Shown here one piece after another: positions 43,581 through 53,127 of a DNA stretch of 64,000 nt (its first letter is position 1; the number at the start of each line of letters is the position of its first letter). A model generated the notes under the pieces. It was not told where the DNA came from. It worked only from the letters and a program-made list of their open reading frames with translations, and did no database searches. The stretch covers positions 1 to 64,000 of the forward strand of contig JBGPHC010000006.1 of NCBI GenBank assembly GCA_041484195.1, read 5' to 3'. The position numbers were made by a program, and so were the translations under genes. Origin of the DNA: PSRI01 sp041484195 (GTDB taxonomy: Bacteria; Bacteroidota; Bacteroidia; Chitinophagales; Chitinophagaceae).

Positions 43581-44579
43581 TCAATAATAATAATACCGTA
43601 TCTGCTTCACATTGTGAATATTTCCCTGCCCCGAAACCGAAGCCGTCCGGTCTGATTTGATTAGCAAATCCTTGTCATAGTAATTCTCGTATTCAAAAAC
43701 CTGTGAAACGGCCTGGGGTGTGGGACCCCCATTATCAGAAAATCCCGCATATGCAACCTTTCTATAGATGCCACCGGGAATTGAAAAGGGACGATAATTA
43801 TCATCTTGCGCAATGGAAGATACCTCATACCAGTTGGCCAGATTTCGATACAGCTTTTTCCGAAGCCCCTGCAATACGGGAGCAGACTTATCAGAGGAAA
43901 ATATGGTCTGCCCCCATTGCGTGAGACCGCTCCCCTGGTAAGTATATTTTCCCGTTGCCGAAAGATTCCCGTCAGCGCCATATGAATAGCTTACTACTCG
44001 GCTGCTGGTTCCGCTGTTTCTGTTGTTGTAGTAAATGCTGGAATCATAGAGAAGATTATTATCGGGTGAAATAATATTGTAAATGACCCGGTCGGCCCAG
44101 TCGAGGTCGTATCCCGGCCCGGAATATGAACTGTCATAGACCAGTATCATTTTATTATTCCCCTGCTGCTGATAATTAATATGTGCCTTAATGCCAGATA
44201 CGCCATTGAAATCAGTGATGGTCTGCACCAATTCTCCATTTGAATTGTATAGAAAACTAATCCTCCGTGCCTTGTTATTATTTGTATAAAAAATAGCAAG
44301 CTCATCTTCCAGTTTCACGAGGCGTTCATTGGCATCGTAGTAGTAAGTTCTCCTGACAGAGTCTCCGGTTACGCCGTAATGAACTTCCAGGATCCTGTCG
44401 GCAAAGTACCTGTATCTGACACTGTCGTAATCATTTTGAGCAACATCCTGAACCACGATGGCTGCGACCAGCTTTTCCTGAGGGACAACCACATGGTCAG
44501 TAGGCGGGAAATGCAATTCCTTCTGACAGGAGGCCAGAAGAAGAAGACCCAATCCCCAAAAGCACTTAATTTTCTGCAT
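43581..44579 (-). CDS. Lipoprotein with YD-repeat-like strands
   Basis: 332 aa with an SPII signal (FWGLGLLLLASCQK). Repeated short units with YYYDANERLVKLEDE, FLYNSNGELVQTITDF and YSYGADGNLSATGKYTY resemble the YD-type strands of Bacteroidota DUF4595-like surface lipoproteins. Probably a surface or periplasmic structural protein. Unknown partner. Confidence 0.82.
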   Translation of the reverse strand: MQKIKCFWGLGLLLLASCQKELHFPPTDHVVVPQEKLVAAIVVQDVAQNDYDSVRYRYFADRILEVHYGVTGDSVRRTYYYDANERLVKLEDELAIFYTNNNKARRISFLYNSNGELVQTITDFNGVSGIKAHINYQQQGNNKMILVYDSSYSGPGYDLDWADRVIYNIISPDNNLLYDSSIYYNNRNSGTSSRVVSYSYGADGNLSATGKYTYQGSGLTQWGQTIFSSDKSAPVLQGLRKKLYRNLANWYEVSSIAQDDNYRPFSIPGGIYRKVAYAGFSDNGGPTPQAVSQVFEYENYYDKDLLIKSDRTASVSGQGNIHNVKQIRYYYY

Positions 44580-44914
44580 ACATCCTGAGAAAGAAAATAC
44601 AAATGTAGATCGTTATTTACAATACGGGATTTCTTCACTACCGGTTGGTCATCCTACATTGGAAATGCCAAAGACCAGACAATCTAAAACCTTGTCCAAC
44701 AGCCCACGGCGGCTATCGGCAGGGAAAGAGATAGCACAAATAGGCTGGCTGGATTCGGAAGCGATAAAGACGGAGTAGGAATAGGGCAAATAGGGAAGCT
44801 TAGACAGTAATCCTCCCCGGGTCTGGTTCAAGTTCAGATCATCTCTAATGTCCAACCATCACCTGGAGATTCAGTTGATGACGGTTGGACAATAGTTTAT
44901 CAGCCTTAAGATTA
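44580..44914. other. Intergenic region without a supported gene
   Basis: 335 bp upstream of the lipoprotein at 43581 and downstream of the DUF4399 gene. The only long frame (minus strand, 68 codons) has no family-like features. No strong hairpin is seen. Confidence 0.6.
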
Positions 44915-45430
44915 TTACTTTTTCACATTTACGGTAACACTGCTGGCCAGTTTGCTGCCATAGGAGCGGTGGATACCATCTGCATATTGCAGTGTGAGTC
45001 TGTGTTTGCCTGGAGTCAATTTTATATCTGCCTCAGTCTGCGCATTACCGAAATGATAGTGTGTGGAGTCTTTGGGAACAATTATGCCTTCCGGAATTGA
45101 ATCGCCTGCGTCAACCAGCAGGTGATGGTGACCGGACCCTGCCTTAATGGCTCCGGCAGAATCTAATTGAATACCAGACACGCCCATCTCAATTTTCAAT
45201 GGGGAACTTACGGTAGCACCATCTTTAATGTTTTTGAAGAAAACTTTGGCTCCTGCGGGAATCGCCGGCAGGGGTGTAATTGTTGCGGTAGCCTCGTGAT
45301 GCATCGTATCGGCTGCCGGAGCTACCGTCATTGCAGAACTGTCAGCTGAAGTTTTTTCTCCGGAACCTGAGCTGTTGCATGCCAGCAATGCCATAAATGA
45401 TAAAGCAGGAATGATTAAAGTCTTTCGCAT
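44915..45430 (-). CDS. DUF4399 lipoprotein
   Basis: 171 aa. SPII signal (ALSFMALLACNSSGSG), a low-complexity Ala/Thr/Ser stretch, then DUF4399: VFFKNIKDGATVSSPLKIEM, GSGHHHLLVD, THYHFGNAQTEADIKL and LTLQYADGIHRSYG. The histidines suggest metal binding. Function unknown; found as a periplasmic protein. Confidence 0.9.
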   Translation of the reverse strand: MRKTLIIPALSFMALLACNSSGSGEKTSADSSAMTVAPAADTMHHEATATITPLPAIPAGAKVFFKNIKDGATVSSPLKIEMGVSGIQLDSAGAIKAGSGHHHLLVDAGDSIPEGIIVPKDSTHYHFGNAQTEADIKLTPGKHRLTLQYADGIHRSYGSKLASSVTVNVKK

Positions 45431-45650
45431 AGTATGATGTGATTTAAAAAATGAATTGACAGAAAGGTATTCAAATATACCAATATATTGTGTTAATGCG
45501 GGATAGCAATTTTGTTAACGGCTGATGTTTTTTCCGGTGAATTTCGGAACACAAGTAAATAGAATGTATCAGGATGGAAGGAATTAAAAACCTGCTATGA
45601 TCCCCGGATCAAATTGATAAGATGCCGAATATTGGTTGGGTCATTGGCTT

Positions 45651-45902
45651 TTAAATGGCAGACAGTCGCGTAAATTCAGCGCCATTGAAAATCTTTGCGA
45701 GGTTATTGTCCTTGGAAGTTTCCCATTGCGTGATATAAGTGCCAGTTACTATCCTCCAGAAATTTTTTGATTTCAATTCATTATAGTCAGGCGCCTTTAT
45801 GAATAAGCCGGTGATGGCCTGCCTGGTCTTAAATTCAATTTTGACTGAATTCTTGGTGAGATGTGAAGGCTCTAAAAACTTCGCGATCTGTTCATTCGTC
45901 AT
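45651..45902 (-). CDS. Small hypothetical protein, 83 aa
   Basis: From the ATG at 45902 the sequence is coherent (MTNEQIAKFLEPSHLTKNSV, then IEFKTRQAITGLFIK). The in-frame stretch back to 46079 has unlikely sequence, so I use the later start. The fold looks like a small beta-rich domain. Function unknown. Confidence 0.65.
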   Translation of the reverse strand: MTNEQIAKFLEPSHLTKNSVKIEFKTRQAITGLFIKAPDYNELKSKNFWRIVTGTYITQWETSKDNNLAKIFNGAEFTRLSAI

Positions 45903-46137
45903 AGTCAAATATTTTGTCAAAGATAATTCAATAATAGTGGAAGCAGATAAGAAATTATGGGCTCTTTGGCAGATGAATGTGTCAGTAATATTCATTTGAT
46001 TCAGGTCGGATTTCTGCGTTGTGAACAAAAAGTTTGAATAGCTCAGGGCTCCACTCATAAAATCCAGAACCCCCTTCATAATTTATCATTAAAAGCCGTC
46101 TCAAAATTTGTATATTTCTATATCTAAATCATAGGAT

Positions 46138-46995
46138 ATGGACCAGCACATCATCAATCTTTTCGACGAATACACCCATAAGCCATTGAGCCGCCAGGAA
46201 TTCATAAACCGATTGGCAAGACTTACCGGCAGCATGGGTGCGGCGCTGGCGGTTTTGCCTCTGCTCGAATTGAATTATACCAGTGCTGTAACAGTGAAAG
46301 AAAATGATGAAGATATTATTACGGAAGACATCAATTATCCTGGTGATGACACAACCATGAAGGCCTATTTGGCCAGACCTGCTAAGCCGGGAACATTGGG
46401 GGCGGTGATAGTGATTCATGAAAACCGGGGTTTGAACCCGCATATTAAAGATGTAACCAGGAGAGTGGCCAAAGCTGGTTTTATCGGACTTGCACCCGAC
46501 GCATTGTCCCCTTTTGGAGGAACACCTCAGAATGAGGACGATGCCAGGAATCTATTTAGTCAGTTGGATGCGCAAAAAAACCTGAATAATTTTCTGAAAG
46601 CCCTTGACTATTTAAGGACCAGAAAAGAATGCAATGGTAAGACTGGCTGCGTGGGCTTTTGCTGGGGTGGCGGCATCGCCAATGATCTGGCCGTGCATGC
46701 GCCGGGGTTGAAAGCCGCTGTTGCTTTTTACGGCCGTCAACCCAAGGCCGAAGAAGTGCCCAATATAAAAGCCATTGTTCAACTACATTACGGTAGCCTC
46801 GATGAACGGATAGATGCAGGCATACCGGCCTACGAAGAAGCACTGAAAAAGGCAGGCGTAAAGTATGAATTATACATGTATGAAGGAGCCCAACACGCCT
46901 TTCATAATGATACTGCGCCAACCAGGTACAATGAAGGCGCGGCTAAATTGGCCTGGGAAAGAACCATTCGTTTGTTTAAAGACAGCCTGCAATAA
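46138..46995 (+). CDS. Dienelactone hydrolase family protein
   Basis: 285 aa. An N-terminal helix with a hydrophobic stretch (GSMGAALAVLPLLEL) precedes the alpha/beta hydrolase. The nucleophile cysteine is in GCVGFCWGGG, with the aspartate near GSLDERIDAGIP and the histidine in GAQHAFHND. Similar proteins are annotated as carboxymethylenebutenolidase; the substrate here is unknown. The N-terminal segment may be a signal or membrane anchor. Confidence 0.92.
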   Translation: MDQHIINLFDEYTHKPLSRQEFINRLARLTGSMGAALAVLPLLELNYTSAVTVKENDEDIITEDINYPGDDTTMKAYLARPAKPGTLGAVIVIHENRGLNPHIKDVTRRVAKAGFIGLAPDALSPFGGTPQNEDDARNLFSQLDAQKNLNNFLKALDYLRTRKECNGKTGCVGFCWGGGIANDLAVHAPGLKAAVAFYGRQPKAEEVPNIKAIVQLHYGSLDERIDAGIPAYEEALKKAGVKYELYMYEGAQHAFHNDTAPTRYNEGAAKLAWERTIRLFKDSLQ

Positions 46996-47012
46996 ACCAA
47001 CGACCGATTTAC

Positions 47013-47813
47013 TTACAAATCAGAATAGGCGGCAGGATGAAGAAATACAATGTCAATCTTTGAAACATTGTGCTGATATTCCGGAAGCGCTGAAAGTTTT
47101 TTCCATTCAGGGGATTCAACAAAACTCTTCCAGTGTGCTTCACGGGCTGCCATATTTTCAAAACAGGTCATATACATGAGGTTGGGCAAATGACTTCCGC
47201 TCAATACCGACGCATAAAATACCGCATTAAATCCCAATTTGCCGAAAAGAGCGATTTCACCTCCGTCATTAAACATTTTCACTTTGTTCTGATGATAGTC
47301 AACGGTGGGGCTTTCGTAGCTGCGCAATTCATAGATTCTTTCATTCAAGGCGCCACTCAATTGTGGAGATTGGATTTGCGGAGCCAATGGAAAGGCTTGC
47401 AACCATATGATTTCAATCCTGGTATAAGGGGCTTTGTCAAATGGCGCGTGGAGGAAGTCAGCAGCGGTAGAAAGATAATTCGCATCAGTCCCCAGGCGCT
47501 GTTCCATCTTCAACATTTGTTCCAGGGTCTTATAGGGCACCAGGAGATATATCTGTTTATCGGTGGCCGTATCATTGGCCAGGGATTTGTACACACCCAG
47601 TCTGGCGATCCCCGCCCGGTGTAGCGCGGGTAGCAGGGCCGATTGCAGGTAATTGTCAATCATGGTTTCCTGGGCCGCATCCCGGAAATGATAGAGTCTT
47701 ATCTGATAAAATTCTCTTTCGGTTCTTTTTTCATTCGCATGCAATAAAACTGATGATAAGTTCAGGCAAAAAAGGAGGAGCAGGGCCGGAAAGAAATAAA
47801 TTCGTCTTGTCAT
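47013..47813 (-). CDS. NIPSNAP-family protein with signal peptide
   Basis: 266 aa. Signal peptide (IYFFPALLLLFCLNLSSVLL), then two NIPSNAP-type domains: FYQIRLYHFRDAAQETMIDN and IYELRSYESPTVDYHQNKVK. The family has a dimeric alpha-beta-barrel fold of unknown activity. It is adjacent to pbfA on the same strand, but the link is unclear. Confidence 0.9.
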   Translation of the reverse strand: MTRRIYFFPALLLLFCLNLSSVLLHANEKRTEREFYQIRLYHFRDAAQETMIDNYLQSALLPALHRAGIARLGVYKSLANDTATDKQIYLLVPYKTLEQMLKMEQRLGTDANYLSTAADFLHAPFDKAPYTRIEIIWLQAFPLAPQIQSPQLSGALNERIYELRSYESPTVDYHQNKVKMFNDGGEIALFGKLGFNAVFYASVLSGSHLPNLMYMTCFENMAAREAHWKSFVESPEWKKLSALPEYQHNVSKIDIVFLHPAAYSDL

Positions 47814-47866
47814 TTTAATTTGGTTGTTGGGTTATTATTTTTTTGAATCGGGGATAGCTAAGATAC

Positions 47867-49228
47867 TCAGTTAGGAGCAGAAACTCTTGATAAAGCGAGG
47901 TCAAGAATGCCGATGGCTTCCTGCAATTGGTCCCGGGCAATGATCAACGGAGGTGAAAGTTGCAGCACATTTCCCTGGGAAACTTTGAAGCTGAGGCCGT
48001 TCTTCAGGCATTCATACATGATTTTTTCGGCTTCTTCAATGGCAGGAATTTTGCTGGTTCTGTTCCTCACCAGTTCTACTCCCCACAATAACCCGGTTCC
48101 ACGTATGTCGCCGATCAATGGATATTTTTTCATGAGCAGGGAGAGTTGCTCCTTCATGAAAACCCCATCTGCTTCCACTTTACTCAATATCTCATGTTGC
48201 TCGATATATTCCATCATTGCCAAAGCGGCCACGGCTCCCAGGGGGCTTTTTTCATGCGTATAGTGGCCAAGTGATATTTCAGGAGCGATATTATATTTAT
48301 CACGGGTAACCATAGCCGCAAAAGGTATAATGCCCGCCCCAAGGCCCTTTCCCAGGCAGATGATATCAGGCTCCATGTCATAGTGCTCAAACGCAAACAT
48401 CTTACCCGTGCGCCCGAATGCAATGGGGATCTCGTCGAGGATCAGCAATAATCCATGCCTGGTGCATATTTCCCTGATCCTTTTCCAATAAGCTTTGGAT
48501 GGTATCTGAACATCCGTATTCCGTATAGTCTCAGCTATGAAGGCGCCCACCTCCCCTTCTTTTTCGATTACATATTCAAGGTAATCTGCATAGCGGATAT
48601 CATTCCCGTTGTCTTCGTTTCCGAATGGAGGGCGGTACATGACAGGCGGAGGTATCCTTTCCACACCCGGCATCAAAGGGCCCATGCCCTTTCGAAACAC
48701 ACGTTCACCCCCAACCGAAATAGCATCCATCGAGGCTCCATGAAATGAATCCCAGAGCGATACGACCTTGTACCGTCCGGTTACCGCCCTGGCGAGTTTA
48801 AGAGCCATCCCCACCACTGAAGTCCCTCCCGGAGCCATCAACACCCTGTTCAGGTCACCGGGTAACAGAGAAGCCAGTTTTTTTGCACATTCAATGGCTG
48901 GCTTATTGGTATAACGGCGGGGGCTGAACGGCAACGAGTCCATTTGGGCTTTCACCTTTTCCATGATGAACGAATTCCTATATCCTAACTGGTGCACATT
49001 GTTGCCGTGAAAATCCATATACCGTTTTCCACTCAGATCGGTCAGGTATATTCCTTCACAAGATTCGAGTACGTCCAAACAGGGTGTGGACATAGACTGA
49101 TGCAGGAAATAGCGTTCGTCTTCGTCTAGCCATTTAAAGGTTTCAGAATCCTGAATCAAAGCATACCAGTTTCTTCTGGATGCAGACAAATTGATGTCTC
49201 CTTCCGTGCGGCTATAGTCATCATTCAT
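47867..49228 (-). CDS. pbfA: (R)-1-hydroxy-2-aminoethylphosphonate ammonia-lyase
   Basis: 453 aa PLP-dependent class III family. It matches PbfA in the distinctive start EGDINLSASRRNWYALIQDS, DERYFLHQSMSTPCLDVLES and FHGNNVHQLGY. The PLP lysine lies in ICLGKGLGAGIIPFAAM. PbfA turns (R)-1-hydroxy-2-aminoethylphosphonate into phosphonoacetaldehyde and ammonia, feeding the PhnW pathway. phnW lies about 5.7 kb away on the same strand. General class III aminotransferase activity is the alternative. Confidence 0.85.
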   Translation of the reverse strand: MNDDYSRTEGDINLSASRRNWYALIQDSETFKWLDEDERYFLHQSMSTPCLDVLESCEGIYLTDLSGKRYMDFHGNNVHQLGYRNSFIMEKVKAQMDSLPFSPRRYTNKPAIECAKKLASLLPGDLNRVLMAPGGTSVVGMALKLARAVTGRYKVVSLWDSFHGASMDAISVGGERVFRKGMGPLMPGVERIPPPVMYRPPFGNEDNGNDIRYADYLEYVIEKEGEVGAFIAETIRNTDVQIPSKAYWKRIREICTRHGLLLILDEIPIAFGRTGKMFAFEHYDMEPDIICLGKGLGAGIIPFAAMVTRDKYNIAPEISLGHYTHEKSPLGAVAALAMMEYIEQHEILSKVEADGVFMKEQLSLLMKKYPLIGDIRGTGLLWGVELVRNRTSKIPAIEEAEKIMYECLKNGLSFKVSQGNVLQLSPPLIIARDQLQEAIGILDLALSRVSAPN

Positions 49229-49353
49229 ATAATAAAATTAAACCGGAGTCTGCATTATTCCAGAAAAATCCATCCGCCTCGTATTCCCCGCCATCTGACG
49301 GGCACTTGGGTCAGGAGGCTAACATGCTTAATTTCGCAGATTAGTAGTCTGGA

Positions 49354-50004
49354 ATGCGCGTTAAAGATTATTACAAGATACTGGAACTGTCCCCAACTTC
49401 AACACTGAAGGATATTAAGAAAAGCTACAGGCGGCTTGCCCTGCAATTCCATCCCGACAAAAACCCCGGCAACCCAACGGCGGCTTTTAATTTCCGGGAA
49501 ATACAGGAAGCCTATGAAGTACTTTCCGATCCCGAGAAAAGAGGCTGGTACAATTATCAGTTGCGTCAACCTTTGCGGGGCGAACCATCGATTGTCCTGA
49601 CCTTTTCACCCCAGGATATTCTGGCGGCTTCCCTTGCAATCGGAAAATCTGTTTCCCTGGCAGATAAATTCAGGATGAACAAGGAATCTCTCAACTATGA
49701 AATCCTGCAATTGTTGTCTCGTGAAAATTTGGAAACCCTAACTCACGCAGGCCTGGGAAATCTAAACCGGCAGGTAATCAATAATATTCTGTATGCCACC
49801 GGTCCCCTCCCATATCGCTATGTTGGTCCAATTCTGGAAAGACTTGCCATACTCTCAGGAGCAAACGAAGAGATCCTAGAGAAGATCACCAAGTATCAGG
49901 AACAGAGAAAATGGACAGAGCGTTGGGACAAATCTTATCCCTGGCTGGTACTTATACTTACATTCCTACTGTGCTGGTTGATCTATTCATCTGCTGGCAG
50001 ATAG
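49354..50004 (+). CDS. J-domain protein with C-terminal membrane anchor
   Basis: 216 aa. J-domain at residues 1-67: YYKILELSPTSTLKDIKKSY, FHPDKNPGNP (the HPD motif) and EAYEVLSDPEKRGWYN. The middle is helical and the end is one membrane segment (PWLVLILTFLLCWLIYSSAG). It would stimulate DnaK ATPase at the membrane. A co-chaperone without the zinc-finger or client-binding domains of DnaJ. Confidence 0.92.
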   Translation: MRVKDYYKILELSPTSTLKDIKKSYRRLALQFHPDKNPGNPTAAFNFREIQEAYEVLSDPEKRGWYNYQLRQPLRGEPSIVLTFSPQDILAASLAIGKSVSLADKFRMNKESLNYEILQLLSRENLETLTHAGLGNLNRQVINNILYATGPLPYRYVGPILERLAILSGANEEILEKITKYQEQRKWTERWDKSYPWLVLILTFLLCWLIYSSAGR

Positions 50005-50015
50005 AACTACAGATT

Positions 50016-50867
50016 TCAAAAGCTGCTGCGTACAAAGTGATTCAGGGTACCAGGGCTCCAGGAACCTGGTACTATGATGCGACGGATGGTGAACAGCGGA
50101 TCAGTTTGATCGCGCTTGGCAGAAAGCTGGAAGGCAGCCAGGAACCCTCTTTGTTTCAATTGCAGAATAGCCTGCTGATCCCATAAACCAAAAGGATAGG
50201 CGAAGTAATGAATGGGTTTGCCCGTAATTTCCTCTAATTGCCTCGTAGGCTTGTCTAGCTGGGTGATCCAATCTTTGTCCTGGTACTGCTTCACATTATG
50301 ATGATCCCAGGTATGGGAACCAATCACGTATCCCTCATCAGCCAATTCTTTTACCTGGTCTCTTGTCATGTACCGTGGTCTCCCCAGGGCAACTGTCATG
50401 ATAAAGAAAACCCCTTTGAATCCGTATTTCTTCAATTCAGGAAGGGCAACCGTGTATTGGTCCTGGTCGGTGTCGTCAAATGTGAGCATTATGGGCTTGG
50501 AAGGGAGTGGCGTTCCATAATTAAGGTAAGCATATAATTCATCGGGAAGCACCGTGTGAAATCCACTGTCGGCCAGCCACTTCATTTGGGCCGAAAAATT
50601 GGCGGGTGGCACAATATAGTCTTTCGCTCTTTTTGAATCAGAAGGCTTCCAGTCGCGAATCTGGTGATAACAAAGAATGGGGACTTCTTTCCTGGAAAGT
50701 ATAGTGGCGGCATCCGCTTTATGCACCTGAATTTTCACAGGAAGGCTATCCTTTGATGCTGCCGTTTGGGCTTCATTTCCCTGCTTCTTGCTTTCATCCG
50801 GCGCCGATGAGCATCCAGCACCAAAAATAACTAGAATGGCCGCTACAAGTGCGAATTGGTTTTTCAT
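50016..50867 (-). CDS. Polysaccharide deacetylase lipoprotein
   Basis: 283 aa. SPII signal (VAAILVIFGAGCSS). NodB domain with the metal and catalytic aspartates in LTFDDTDQDQYTVA and the histidines in GSHTWDHHNVKQYQ; FAYPFG near the end is also typical. It removes N- or O-acetyl groups from a polysaccharide in the periplasm or at the surface. Substrate unknown. Confidence 0.9.
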   Translation of the reverse strand: MKNQFALVAAILVIFGAGCSSAPDESKKQGNEAQTAASKDSLPVKIQVHKADAATILSRKEVPILCYHQIRDWKPSDSKRAKDYIVPPANFSAQMKWLADSGFHTVLPDELYAYLNYGTPLPSKPIMLTFDDTDQDQYTVALPELKKYGFKGVFFIMTVALGRPRYMTRDQVKELADEGYVIGSHTWDHHNVKQYQDKDWITQLDKPTRQLEEITGKPIHYFAYPFGLWDQQAILQLKQRGFLAAFQLSAKRDQTDPLFTIRRIIVPGSWSPGTLNHFVRSSF

Positions 50868-51410
50868 GGTAGTTCTAACGCATTTTCAACGTTGCCCGTA
50901 TTGTGCTATGACAAATTATTTATACACGCAAATATAAATTGCGGCCGGTATCGAAAAATCGTCCCGATCAAAGCATTTTGCAATTCATTCGTTAAGATAT
51001 TGCTATCAAACAGGTCCGATTCCATGCCTTGGAGTAGAGCGTGTCCGCTTTCATCGTGCAAAAGATTCTGCAGATTGCCCTAATTGGATACCACCACAAT
51101 TCTCTTCCGAAATTGAAGCCGGGCCATTGCCGGTACTAACAATCCGATCTTGAAATTCAATGAAGACCTGCTTTCATTGCAGATGCTGGATCCTGGTTCA
51201 GCTATGATCCGGGAATAACTACAAATCCCTGAGTTCCAATCATGAATCCAGGCTATGCCAATACCTTTATTCATCATTGGGTTTCGGTAAGCCCCTTCGG
51301 GAATCAATGCGGAACCAATTCCTTAGCCCTCTCAAAGAGCTTTACAATTGCACAATACTTTGTAAAAAAACCATATATTTGTCGAAATTTTAATACCAAT
51401 ACATTTAAAA
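50868..51410. other. Intergenic region with csp promoter
   Basis: About 540 bp without a supported gene. Frames on both strands read like chance translations. Its right end carries the -7-like motif of the cold shock gene. Confidence 0.6.
51374..51381 (+). promoter_or_regulatory. Possible -7 element of the cold shock gene
   Basis: TATATTTG matches the Bacteroidota -7 consensus TAnnTTTG, 29 bp before the ATG. No well-spaced -33 element is seen; a TTG lies 23 bp upstream. Confidence 0.4.
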
Positions 51411-51611
51411 ATGGACAACAAAATCCAGGGAACCGTCAAGTTTTTCAATGAAGAAAAAGGATTCGGTTTTATTAAGCACGATGATTCCAATAAGGAAACA
51501 TTTGTACACGTAAGCGGACTGATCGATAAGATCAAGGAAAATGACAGGGTCGAGTTCGACCTCCAGAATGGAAAAAAAGGAATGAACGCCGTAAATGTGA
51601 AACGGATCTGA
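51411..51611 (+). CDS. Cold shock protein (CspA family)
   Basis: 66 aa. RNP motifs KGFGFIKHD and ETFVHVS on an OB fold. It binds single-stranded RNA and DNA and melts RNA structure in the cold. Complete gene with its own terminator. Confidence 0.96.
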   Translation: MDNKIQGTVKFFNEEKGFGFIKHDDSNKETFVHVSGLIDKIKENDRVEFDLQNGKKGMNAVNVKRI

Positions 51612-51642
51612 TATAATGATCTTTCTTCAACAAGTGCTTATG

Positions 51643-51668
51643 GCCGCAATATGTTTGCGGCTATTTTT
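51643..51668 (+). terminator. Rho-independent terminator of the cold shock gene
   Basis: A 7-bp stem (GCCGCAA 51643-51649 with TTGCGGC 51655-51661) is followed by TATTTTTTT. Confidence 0.85.
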
Positions 51669-51767
51669 TTGCCATCCAATCAAGCTTCAGGCCGGTTGCA
51701 GGAAGGGGCTTGCATCCAAGCCGCACAAGTATTATCTTTTCATCTTTCGCCAATAAAATAATCAGGC

Positions 51768-52268
51768 ATGCAACCCTACAATTGGAATCAATTCACCAGG
51801 AGAGTGACGATCAAGGCGCCGGCCCAGGTAATTTATGATGCATGGGCCAATTCTGAAGGAATAGAATCCTGGTTTTTGCGAAAGGCGGCCTTTACCAGTC
51901 CTTCTAATATTTTGAGAGAAAGCACGGATCCCATTCAGGAAGGGGATCATTATGAGTGGCTTTGGTTCGGCTATGATGATACGGTAGCGGAAACTAACGA
52001 GATCATGAAGGCTAATGGAAGAGATTTTCTGCAATTCGGATTTTCAGGAGGTTGCATAGTGTCGGTTTACATCAAGTCTGAACAGGGCGAAAATATCTGC
52101 GAATTGGTCCAGCAGATGACTCCACCCGATGAAAAGGAGAAGCAATTTTTTTATATTGAATGTGGTCGGGGTTGGACATTCTATTTGGCCAATCTCAAGT
52201 CTGTGCTGGAAGGCGGACTGGATTTGCGTAACAGGAATGTAGAAATACAGGATGTGATCAATGCCTGA
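51768..52268 (+). CDS. AHSA1/SRPBCC-family protein
   Basis: 166 aa. Start NQFTRRVTIKAPAQVIYDAW then EGIESWFLRKA, typical of AHSA1/CalC-like SRPBCC proteins. It likely binds a hydrophobic ligand; the ligand is unknown. Confidence 0.88.
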   Translation: MQPYNWNQFTRRVTIKAPAQVIYDAWANSEGIESWFLRKAAFTSPSNILRESTDPIQEGDHYEWLWFGYDDTVAETNEIMKANGRDFLQFGFSGGCIVSVYIKSEQGENICELVQQMTPPDEKEKQFFYIECGRGWTFYLANLKSVLEGGLDLRNRNVEIQDVINA

Positions 52269-52287
52269 AAAATCAAAAGCCCACTAT

Positions 52288-53076
52288 TCAATAGGGTGAG
52301 GGACTCACGGAGGTCCATCCTCCATCCACTATCAGGCTCTGACCGGTTATATGACCTGATAGAGGTGAAAGGAGGAATAATGCCGCGTTGGCAATATCGG
52401 CTACTTCGGCAGGGCGGCCCATGGGCGTAATACGGGACCATATCTTCACGTAGTCCTCATCGTTAGTAGTCCTTTCGGTGGAAGTGGCCCCCGGAGCGAT
52501 GGAATTCGCTGTAATACCATATTCGGATAATTCCACTACCAGTGTTTTGGCAAGCATCTCCAGGGCGGCCTTGGTCATGCCGTAAGCTGCCAGGTTCTTA
52601 TGGGCCTGGTGACCCGTTACTGATGACATAAACAAGATACTGCCCCCGGATTTCTGCGCAATCATTTGCCGGGCTGCGGCCTGAGCCAGGAAAAAACTTC
52701 CCCCCAGGTTCAATTTCATCACTCTGGAAAATGAATCTTCCGGGTAGTTGAGAAAATCTCCAAACAGTGTGATACCCGCGTTGGCAACTGCCCTGGTGAG
52801 CTTCCCGAATTTACTGACAACCTCTCTCACCATTTCCTCAATAAATTCCAAATCGGAAGCATCCCCCGGCATGGCGATGCAATTTCCTCCGGCAGCAAGA
52901 ATAGACTCTGTGGCTGTTTCGGCGAGGTCCTTATCCAGATCATTTAATACAACAGAAGCTCCCTGGCATGCCAGTTGGCGACAGATTTCGAAACCAATCC
53001 CCTGTCCCGCGCCCGTCACAATAGCCGTATGGTCTTTAAATATTTGAGGACTTGCCACAGATGAAAAATTTTGCAT
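52288..53076 (-). CDS. Short-chain dehydrogenase/reductase
   Basis: 262 aa. Cofactor motif VTGAGQGIGFEI, NAG in AVANAGITLFGDFL, active-site Ser then YGMTKAAL. Oxidises or reduces a hydroxy or keto compound with NAD(P). It lies 51 bp downstream of the sugar-acid-type dehydratase, so a role in the same sugar pathway is plausible. Confidence 0.92.
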   Translation of the reverse strand: MQNFSSVASPQIFKDHTAIVTGAGQGIGFEICRQLACQGASVVLNDLDKDLAETATESILAAGGNCIAMPGDASDLEFIEEMVREVVSKFGKLTRAVANAGITLFGDFLNYPEDSFSRVMKLNLGGSFFLAQAAARQMIAQKSGGSILFMSSVTGHQAHKNLAAYGMTKAALEMLAKTLVVELSEYGITANSIAPGATSTERTTNDEDYVKIWSRITPMGRPAEVADIANAALFLLSPLSGHITGQSLIVDGGWTSVSPSPY

Positions 53077-53127
53077 GATTTAAGAAGGACTGGTGTGGAT
53101 TCTGAAGATAAATATTCCCTGCGTGTA

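Noticed and set aside
51080..51307. 75-codon minus-strand frame upstream of the cold shock gene
   Set aside because: No domain, no plausible start context, composition like random translation.
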